The notes under the pieces: model-generated
Seen by the model: the letters and a program-made list of their open reading frames with translations, nothing else
Database searches by the model: none
What the model was told of the DNA's origin: nothing
Translations under genes and position numbers: made by a program
Assembly (NCBI RefSeq): GCF_030269925.1
Contig: NC_085107.1
Span: 13,268,001 to 13,332,000, forward strand
From: Bombyx mori
Lineage: Eukaryota > Arthropoda > Insecta > Lepidoptera > Bombycidae
DNA length: 64,000 nt
Direction of reading: 5' to 3'
Shown here: one piece after another, positions 56,030 to 64,000 of the stretch
How positions within the stretch are numbered: the stretch's first letter is position 1
Layout of the letters: every line of letters begins with the position of its first letter

Positions 56030-56700
56030 CAAACCATGTTGGCTGGTACATCATCTGTACTTGAACCAGTGGTGTAAGAATCTTTGAGTTTTTTTAAGTG
56101 CTCTCTATAAGCGGCCATTAGGGAATTTCTCTTGTTTTTTAATACGTCAATAGAACATAGAAGAGAAAAAATTTTTTTAATTCTTTCCTAGCGGTCATTA
56201 ACATCAGATTTTTTTTACTTTTTCTGCCGAAAGACGGGCACGTCCGTCAGAAATGAGTTCACCAGATTTTGAAAAAATCCTCTCACTCTGTATTGAGGTG
56301 GCTAGTACACAACAGTGCTGTTTAAATACTTTGCTAAAGTTGGGATATGCATTTCTAGGTAGCTTTTTGTCATTAGTCGACTCTAATGTGGAAACCTCTT
56401 GAACATAAATATCTTCCCAAATATCGATATACGTTTAAGTCTTATCTTTTGGTCTGAAGGATGACGTAGTCAGTGTTGGTGTTGGTATTGACAAAGTTAA
56501 CGAAGATGACTCCTGCCTAGCACTTTCTTTGTTAATTTCAATAACCGTCAATTCAATTACCTTTTTTTTGATGCTTCGGCTGTCACTAAAAATGCCGTTT
56601 TGAAACGTGGGTCGAGAAAAGTAGCTACCCTGAAATTTGCGCCTATATTATTGAGTATTGTGGTTCAGCCGCGTAAAGTCCTATTGCTATCGGCTATAGC
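56030..56700 (-). pseudogene. hAT transposase C-terminal region
   Basis: The minus strand reads FRVATFLDPRFKTAFLVTAE (about 56630), EVSTLESTNDKKLPRNAYPN (about 56395) and the hAT dimerisation motif TSIQSERIFSKSGELISDG then RARLSAEKVKK (56310-56225). The end resembles the tail of many insect hAT proteins. Upstream coding is lost. A short piece of the same tail (TTAATTCGTCAATAGAACAT) recurs at 57810. Confidence 0.7.
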
Positions 56701-56978
56701 ATCAAAATGTAATGTTTTATTGTGATATTTTTTCAACATATACATTAAGTAATAATCTGTTAAAAATTATAACAAGGCTGCCTGTCAGATATTTTTCTGC
56801 ACTAATCTGGACAGTCACTTTTTCGAGTGGTTTTTAAACTGTACACAAATCTGTTGGCTGGAAGTAGGACAAAGACTAAGGTGGATCTTTATTTATACTT
56901 TTCAATTTACGCCCACTGGGACAACTTTTCACCACGCAAAATTTTCCAATTATTGATCCAAAGATGTAAGTAGTAGTT

Positions 56979-57525
56979 TTGAAGAAGAGAAATATAAAAT
57001 CTATTTTAAAACGAATTACACTAGATAGTTCTTCGAAAACTACTGCAAACTATACCCTTTATGTGGAGTCAAAGGAAAAAGAAAAACTCGGAAATTTAAA
57101 TGAAAATGTCAAAGGCATTACATGTGTTTCACGAATTAATGCATATAAAATTGGTGTGAATTTCCAAAAAGCTGCAGACGCTAATAGCTTTATCAAACTT
57201 GGCAACTTGCTCAGCAAGCACAAATTTCGCGCCTTTATACCTGCTCACTTAGTAGAGGTGGGTGTGATTAAATTTGGGCCTACAGACTTATCCAACGAAG
57301 ACATCAATAAAAATATTAGTAGCGATCCTGAAATCATATCTGTTAAGAGGTTTATGAAAAGACATGCAGACAAGAAGTTAATCCCTATGAGCTCTGTCGC
57401 TATAACTTTTTCTACAACTCCATTACCCCGTTATTTGTATCTCAACTTGTTTCGCTGCTAAGTACAGGCATATATTTCACCTCTAATAAAGTGTTTCAAA
57501 TTTAATCATCTAGAAATCTAAGACT
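56979..57525 (+). pseudogene. I/jockey-type LINE ORF1 fragment
   Basis: Plus strand: CVSRINAYKIGVNFQKAADA, HKFRAFIPAHLVEVGVIKFG, DPEIISVKRFMKRHADKKLI and VAITFSTTPLPRYLYLNLFR, then a stop and IKCFKFNHL, the start of a zinc knuckle. This is the RNA-binding ORF1 of an I/jockey LINE whose ORF2 follows after an interruption at 57540-58530. Confidence 0.75.
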
Positions 57526-57617
57526 AAGCACTCTATCTCACTCACAACCTCTTCAACAGTTGCTACCTCGCGCTCGCACCTACAGCGGGCTTTTAATGTG
57601 TCTGGCAAGATGTAATG

Positions 57618-57760
57618 CCGGCCACTCACATGCGCGCAAACATTCGTACAATGTATGAATATTTGCGCGCATGTGAAGGGCCGTCAAACATTCATTCGCA
57701 AACTTAGCGGCTGTGCAAATGGGTTCGGTACTCAATTTGCGAACCCGTTTGCGCTTCCTC
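57618..57760. repeat. Foldback sequence with two hairpins
   Basis: CACATGCGCGCAAA at about 57627-57640 is mirrored by TTTGCGCGCATGTG at about 57662-57675, with arms extending over about 27 bases (57618-57683). A second pair, CAAATGGGTTCG and CGAACCCGTTTG, follows at about 57715-57755. It sits between ORF1 of a LINE and a hAT tail copy, and could be a small foldback transposon. Confidence 0.7.
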
Positions 57761-58145
57761 CTACACTTGTTTGTACACGAATGTCTCACGAATTTCTCCT
57801 CCTTTTTAATTCGTCAATAGAACATTGAAGAGAAAAAGAGTTTTGAATTCTTTCCCAGACATCATTAACAACCATGCTGTTTTTATGGGATTTCTTTTGA
57901 TGAAGATACGCTACACAGTAGACGTCACGATCTATGAAAATAGCGAAACATCCGTTGCCTTCGCAATCGTGGGCGCAACTGGTCCCACGAATGTGTGGGA
58001 GACTACTCGAAGGATCGCGGTTCGCGCACTTTGATGTCTGTTAAAATTTAAGGTACTATTTTATATACCTTTACTGCCTGTTACTTGCCCAAGTAACCAC
58101 AATCGAAACTCTATAGTCGCGGGTCGTTCTTACCTGTGTTGGAGA

Positions 58146-58530
58146 CATACACAGAAAACTTTCAGCTTTTATAAAATAACGAAGGTCTGGCTGTCGCGGG
58201 CACTTGGGCTATTATCTTTCTTGTTAAATGAAACATGAGTAGAATTGATATTGTTATTTACAATAGATTTTTTTCTTAGATTTTAAAGATGGAAAGTTTT
58301 TATCATTATTTGTTACTGAGGCAAATGTACTGTTTTGTTTGTGAATTTCTGAACGTTTTAACTCTATTTTTTTCTTTTTTATGGGGCAGTCGCGGAAGAC
58401 GGCTAGATGTCCCCCACTACAGTTAATGCATACTAAAAAGTGAAAACTAAAATCTGTTCATACACAGAGAAACTTTCAGCTTTTATAAAATAACGAAAGT
58501 CTGGCTATCGCGGGCTCTTGCTCTATAATA
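58146..58530. repeat. Pair of ~70-bp direct repeats around an inverted ORF1 piece
   Basis: CATACACAG..ACTTTCAGCTTTTATAAAATAACGAAGGTC is at 58146-58210 and again, slightly changed, at 58457-58530. Between them the minus strand encodes a zinc knuckle and tail (CINCSGGHLAVFRDCPIKKK, TFASVTNNDKNFPSLKSKK), the normal end of an ORF1, while the flanking LINE is on +. Confidence 0.6.
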
Positions 58531-58679
58531 TTATAATGAACAAAGAACAAATTGCCAACAATGACATTATATTAAACTCTATTGTAAGATCAATAGTTAC
58601 TTTAGCGAACTCATCTAATGATGATAATATAATAATTAATAAAATAAAGGGAGTTATTTTTAAAAAACCTAGTCAAAAC

Positions 58680-60640
58680 AATGGCAAACTTTAGTTTTAA
58701 CAATTTACAGAGTAACTTTAAATCCTTTCTAACAATTTTCATCAATTTAACATTTATTTATTTATTCATATTCAAATTTATATATTCAAAGTGTATGTAA
58801 CAAAAAACCTATATTGATTAACTTTCTTTCTGAGTATGATATTGATATCTGTATGCTAAATGAAACATGGCTGAGAGAAAACAGTCCCTTCAATATACCT
58901 GAATACAAAATTGTTCTTCAAAATGGACCCAACAGTCATGGTGTGGCAATTTTATTAAAAGACACATTTAAATATCAGGTGATTTGTACACCTTGCCATA
59001 AATATTTACAAACAGCTGCAGTTGTTCTAAAAACCAAGAATGCAAATTTGTTCTTGTTGTGTGCATATAGGCTTTCTAGAGGTGGACGGGTTAAATACAA
59101 AACTTTAAAAACTATTATCAATAAGCTGCCAAAACCAGTATTCCTCGCCAGCGACTTGAATGCACATCATGTTGCATTTGGTTGTGCTTCATCAAATTCT
59201 AGAGGCAACTTTATGTGAATGGACAGTGCATAGCGATCCTATGGGGAGTTATCATTTCCCTACAATCAAACATATCTAGACTTCCATAGAAAAATATATA
59301 ACAGGTAAGCCATCAGAGCACTTCATATATACAAAGACCAACTGGTTAACATACCATTCCTCAAGTGAAAAGTCATTTCTTAATTTAAAATTTCAATCTG
59401 ACAATCCCCTAGAAACTTATAATGAATTTTGTAACATATTGTATAGAATAAATTCAGAAAATATACCTAAAATTATAAATAAGGTTCCTTATAAACGAAA
59501 AAGTCCAGCTCCCTGGTGGGACAATGACTGTCTCAAGTCTATTAACAATTCCAGATTAGCTCTAAAAAACTACAGAGTCCACCCCTCAATAGACAATTAC
59601 ATTCAATACAAAAGAATTGATGCAATTAAGAAAAAGCTACTAAATGAAAAAAAGAGTGGTTGGAAATTATTATGTGAGAATTTTAATAGATACGCTCCTG
59701 TTACTATTATTTGGAACTACATGCGGAAATTTAAAAGAATAGGATTAAAAAATAAACCTAGAATGATGAATGCATCACCTCTTATTTAGATAAACTAGCT
59801 CCAATATCTCCACCGGAGAAGTATATAGACATGACTGAGTTAAATGAAGTTTTTAATTCACCTGGACACATTGAACGCTGTTTTTTGTCAAACCCTTTTA
59901 GTATTAATGAGTTTAAAATAGCTTTAAAATCTAGAAAAGATAGTACTCCTGGTCTCGATGACATCCCTTATAAATTGATTTGTAACTTACACCCTAATGC
60001 CCATATGACTCTATTAAAGATATATAATTTATTAAGGTCCTCTCAAAAGATTCCAGATTCATGGAAAACACAGTGTGTTATTCCAGTACTAAAACCTGAT
60101 AAACCTGAAAATGATTACAATTCTTATAGATCTATCATCCTGCATAGGCAAACTATTTGAATGCATGCTCAAATTGAGATTAGAATTTTATAGTGGAAAA
60201 TATAAACTTTTAACTGAACAGCAATTTGGTTTCAATAGAGGTAAAAGTGCAGCAGAAAACTATGTATATGTCTCTGGTTACAGATATTAAAAATTCTTTT
60301 CACAGCCATTCATACACAGCTTGCACTTTCCTTGATATAAGTGGCGCATTTCAAAATGTCAATCCCTCTTTACTTATACAGATACTAGTGATATTGATGT
60401 CCCTGGCAAAGTCTGTAAATGGATATTTCAATTTTTAAATAAATGGTTAATGTATGTCAAATATAACAATATCCTACATGGACCTAGATATGTTTATAAA
60501 GGCATAATGCAAGGTACTATAATCTCTCCTTTATTATATGGCATTTATACTTCACAGATAAACAGATATTTAGTAGACCCCTTTGTTAAATGCCTGTTGT
60601 TTGCTGATGATATTTTTGTATATCCATACTAATATTATAA
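58680..60640 (+). pseudogene. I/jockey-type LINE ORF2 (endonuclease and RT), broken and truncated
   Basis: AP endonuclease: DIDICMLNETWLRE (about 58840) and VFLASDLNAHHVAFGC (about 59140). Then a linker with SPAPWWDNDCLKSIN (about 59500). RT: SRKDSTPGLDDIPYKLI (about 59935), CVIPVLKPDKPENDYNSYR (about 60085), EQQFGFNRGKSAAE (about 60215), IMQGTIISPLLYGIYT (about 60505) and LLFADDIFVY (about 60600). Frameshifts or stops at about 59217, 59440, 59790, 60140 and 60290. The element ends abruptly after FADD, at the join with the repeat array. Confidence 0.85.
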
Positions 60641-61260
60641 ATGCGAAAGTAACTCTGTCTGTCTGTCTGTTCCTCTTTCACGCCTAAACGGCTGAACGGA
60701 TTTTGATGAAATTTGGTATGGTGATAGATGATAACCTAGAAATGGTCATAGGCTATAAATAATCACGCCATCGTTCTTAGGGGGTAGGCAGTAGGCAGAT
60801 AACTAAATTGAGTTAGTGATTTTTAGTCGTTTTTGTTGGGACTTTTGCTCTTTCACGTATAAAAGGCTGAACAGATCTTGATGAAATTTAGTAAGGTAAT
60901 AGATGGTTACCTAAAAACGGATATAAGATCAAAATGATCACGTCATAGTACTTAGGGGGTAGGAAGTAGGCAGAAAACTGAATTGAGTTAGTGATTTTTT
61001 TATGGTTTTTGGTGGGAGTTTTGCTCTATCATGCCTAAACGGCTGAACGGATTTTGATGAAATTTAGTTAGGTGATAGATAGTAACCTAGAAAAGGATAT
61101 GGGCTATTAATATTCATGCTATCGTACTTAAGGCGTAGGCAGTAGGCAGAAAACTAATTAAGTTAGTGATTTTTAATAGTTTGGTTTAAAAGTTTACCTC
61201 ATTCACGCCTTAACGTCTGAACGGATTTTTATAAGACTTGGTTAATATAAAGATAGGATC
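60640..61260. repeat. Tandem array of about 175-bp units in a lepidopteran repeat
   Basis: ATACTAATATTATAAATGCG and (GTCT)n begin the block. GGCTGAACGGATTTTGATGA-type units then recur at about 60690, 60867, 61041 and 61216 (periods 177, 174, 175), each followed by TAACCTAGAAA and a GGGGTAGGCAGTAGGC-like end. The last is the most diverged. Confidence 0.75.
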
Positions 61261-61985
61261 CTAGGCACGGACACAGGCTACTTCTTACGGCGGGAAAATA
61301 CCTCATTCCCGCGGAAATCTAGCGTGATCGTGTCAAGAAGCGAATGACGCCATAGCTACTGAAATGATTTTGATGTTTTTTTTTTTAAATGAGTGTTACT
61401 AAGACTTAAAGTTAGTATTTGATCACTTTTCTAACTTAGAGGGTCGGTAGGCGCCATAATTTAGGGAATTTATTATAAAATTTTGATGCATCTGTCTTTA
61501 TTTAACAGTTTTACTTGGATCGAAACTTAGCGACATACCATCACACTACTTAACTTATAGGGTAGGAAGGTACCAAAATTCAGACTACTTTTTACTTCGG
61601 GAAAATATCTCATTCCCACAGGAACCTATACACAGCTACCTATCTACAACATTAAAACTCTGTCTAGAATCACATTACGCCATAGCTATTGATCTGATTT
61701 GTATACGATTTTTTATTCAACTGACTGTTAAATTACATACAGATAAAATCTAATTACCTACACCACAGAATTAATATAGTACTACATAACTAGCTACGCT
61801 TTAAACTTGAGGAGGTAATTAGATAGACATTTATACGAACTTTATGCTCAGTAATCAATCATAGTGATAAGTTAATACTCATTTTAGACAAAGAAACGGA
61901 TAGGTAATCAGTTCATCACCGAAATTATAACACCTACACTTAGTTTGTTTACTATTCAACGAGGGAAAATAATTCAATATAAGAC
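61261..61985. repeat. Continuation of the repeat, two ~330-bp units
   Basis: CGGGAAAATACCTCATTCCC then GCCATAGCTACTGA at about 61290 recurs diverged at about 61600-61690. No coding. Confidence 0.4.
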
Positions 61986-62262
61986 CTAGGCCGCACTACG
62001 GTGAAACCGCTGCGGTTATTAACCGTGTGAGTTTATGAAACACGAAAACGAATACAAGCGGCCGCACTTGCGGTTTTTTCCCGCGACTGATTTTAAAACC
62101 GCGAAATGTTACAAAATTGTTGCGGAAAAAAACCGCAACAAAATTTGTAATCCATAGAACTAAGTGGGCGCACACGCACTATGCGTTAACCGCGGGCGGT
62201 TTTTGGGCTAGTATTCGGCCGACCGCCGCAAAGAATAGTTGTGTTGTCGTCTCGTCACAATT

Positions 62263-64000
62263 ATGTCGTCGACCGAGTCGGAGTCTGTTTCAAATGCAGA
62301 GTACGAAAGTTTATCCCAGAAAATCATCGTGGAAGTACAGAAAAGACCAGCTTTATACGATACTACTTTGCGTCAATACAGTGATAGAAATGTGAAAAAT
62401 AAACTTTGGGAGGAAGTTTATCACAACGTAGTTAATAATTGGATGACACTGTCGGAGGCTGAGAAAAAAAAGAAGGGTAAGTTTTTAAAGAGTATTTTTT
62501 ATTACAAAGAACTCAAACTAAAAAAGTCGAACCCTTATAACGAAAGCTACTTTAGTTTTGTTACCTATTTTTAAGGAGATGTTGTTTTGAGTTAACAGTG
62601 AAAATTCTGTTTTTGGCATTAATTAGTTACTATACTTCTGAGGGTGAGATATCTTTTAAATATTTTCATATTGCCAACTCAACGCGCCCGCAGTAGATGT
62701 AAAGTAATCAGCAAACAAATTTCTTACATCTATAACGTTATTGCTAGAACGCGTACGAATTGAAGCAATCTCTGAAACTTGAAACGATTCATTAAGCTGT
62801 TTACCGTCATGTTGTCTTACAAAGTTGTGCAATATGCAACAAGCTTTAATAATATGGTCGCAAAAATCTAATTTCACATCTAATGGTCTATGTAAAATAC
62901 GCCATTTATTTGCCATGATCCCAAATGCACATTCGACAGTCCTTCTGGCATAAGATAATCTATAGTTATAAACTCTTTGTTTTATGGATAAATTTCTATT
63001 TGGATATGGCCTCATTAAGTGCTCCATAAGTGGAAAAGCTTCATCGCCTACGAAAACAAACGGTAAAGGTCCGACTTCCTCATAATCAGGTAATGTTGCA
63101 GATTCTGGTAAATGCATTTGGTTGTTCAAAAACCTTTTGCCAAAATTTGAGTTTTTAAAAACGCTAGAGTCGCTATTCGATCCATATGCCCCAAAATCTA
63201 TAGCAGTAAAGCAATAGTCTGCATCAGCTATAGCTAATAATATTAAAGAATAATACTTTTTGTAATTGAAGGCTTCTGAACCAGTATTTTCTGGCCTTTC
63301 TATTCGTATATGTTTTCCATCTATGGAACCAAGACAATTAGGAAAATGTGTTCTTTCAAAATAAAAATTTGCTATATTTATCCAATCCTCTTCTGTTTTT
63401 CCAGGCATATATGTAGGTTGCAAACATATCCACAAACTCTTGCATGTGTGTTCAATTATTTCACTCAGAGTTGTTGTGCCGATCAAATATTCAAAATACA
63501 AGGACTTTATACTATTACCACTGGCAAGATACCTGAAAAAACAACATTATATTATTATATTTCTATTTTTGTTACAGGTAGTACAATACAAAAGAAATGG
63601 AAGAATATGCGCGACAGTTTTTCTAAAGAATTATACAGCGTGGTAAATCTGGTCAAGGTGCTATAAAAAAGAAAAAGTACGTTCATTTCGATTCTCTGTT
63701 GTTTTTGGTACCATCTTTACAAAAAAGGGAGACTAGCAGTAATATCGAATTTACTTCACAAGATAACCCGGATACGGACTTATCTGAAACCCTTCCACTA
63801 ACGAATAGTAATCGAACCCCATCCTGTAAGAAGGCTTCCAAAAGCCGAAGTAGCTGTGAAGATTATGAACAAAAATTGTTAAATTTTTTGAATACAAAGG
63901 AGAATGCGTGTGAATATGACGAAGATATAAACTTTTCACAAATGATTGTACCAATGTTACGGAAACTTAATGACGATCAGAAACATTTTGCCAAAGTAGA
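62263..64000 (+). pseudogene. Harbinger B MADF partner gene, two exons, partial
   Basis: Exon 1 62263-62476: ATG, MSSTESESVSNAEYESL, then a MADF domain IIVEVQKRPALYDTTLRQYS and NKLWEEVYHNVVNNWMTLS, donor GTAAGT. Exon 2 starts at 63578 after GTTACAG, in phase: STIQKKWKNMRDSFSKEL, then after a one-base slip near 63635 SGQGAIKKKKYVHFDSLLFL and a serine-rich stretch, open to the window end. It is the DNA-binding partner of the transposase. The intron contains the transposase exon on the other strand. Confidence 0.8.
62656..63532 (-). CDS. Harbinger B transposase, catalytic exon, intact
   Basis: After a TTTTTCAG acceptor the minus strand is open from 63532 to the stop at 62656, about 292 codons: YLASGNSIKSLYFEYLIGTT, CLGSIDGKHIRIERP (first D), FVFVGDEAFPLMEHLMRPYP (second D), ARRTVECAFGIMANKWRIL (E) and ACCILHNFVRQHDGK. 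All DDE_Tnp_4 landmarks are present with no lesion. The N-terminal exon must lie beyond the window (on minus, above 64000). Its intron would then contain exon 2 of the MADF gene. Confidence 0.9.

Larger units (their letters stand above)
61990..64000 (+). mobile_element. Harbinger element B, left part, cut by window end
   Basis: Starts near 61990 with GGCCGCACTACGGTGAAACC and carries repeated CCGC-rich motifs (GCGGTT/AACCGC) to about 62220, as Harbinger subterminal regions do. It holds a MADF gene on + and a transposase exon on -, interleaved. The right end and the transposase's first exon lie outside. Confidence 0.75.

Noticed and set aside
1..64000. CRISPR arrays, riboswitches, bacterial operons, tRNA and rRNA genes
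   Set aside because: None seen. Introns, LINEs and moth repeats show a eukaryotic genome.

Overview
The window looks like a piece of a lepidopteran genome built almost entirely of transposable elements (TEs), stacked and nested inside each other. I see no clear housekeeping gene, tRNA, rRNA or CRISPR array. Silkworm (Bombyx) or a close relative is my best guess: two copies of a short repeat that I remember from silkworm introns (a BMC1-type LINE 3' end) lie at 27370-27630 and 40745-40880, next to R1-clade LINE sequence and lepidopteran maT, DD82E-like and BEL/Pao elements. The TE-on-TE density would suit heterochromatin or a W chromosome, but this is inference.

Layout. 1-2797: copia element (minus) with one LTR, primer site, gag-protease and integrase. 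2866-4090: GC-rich R1-clade LINE 3' end. 4090-4743: an unrecognised open frame that may be virus-derived. 4790-6680: RTE-type LINE. 6900-8280: hAT. 8594-9960: DUF7869-type gene. 10390-13080: Harbinger and jockey-like fragments. 13681-17973: a pogo element apparently split by a DDE/SWIM-finger element (14149-16544). 18000-18182: THAP fragment. 18553-21369: Harbinger element A, complete, with TIRs and a TTA target duplication. 21960-25160: fragments of DD82E-like, mariner, Tc1 and LINE elements. 25209-30660: a DD82E-like element interrupted by Harbinger element C (26168-30407), which itself carries a LINE tail. 31560-33080: LINE ORF1 and gypsy fragments. 33777-35334: a nearly intact three-exon DD82E transposase gene. 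36044-37350: maT copy 1. 38477-50803: a six-exon gene that ends in a piggyBac transposase, with a young BEL/Pao element (42678-48653) in its second intron. 51600-52888: mariner. 53048-54320: a PIN-like gene remnant split by maT copy 2 (54392-55703). 56030-60640: hAT, hairpins and a broken I/jockey LINE. 60640-61260: an array of about 175-bp repeats. 61990-end: Harbinger element B, running out of the window.

How the genes work together. Each DNA transposon carries its own transposase. The Harbinger elements also carry a MADF or Myb/SANT DNA-binding partner gene. In elements A and B the two genes are on opposite strands and interleaved, so that an exon of one lies in the intron of the other. 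Most coding regions are broken by one or a few small lesions. The best-preserved are the BEL/Pao polyprotein (1720 codons, LTRs identical by eye), the DD82E-like transposase, and the visible exon of the element B transposase.
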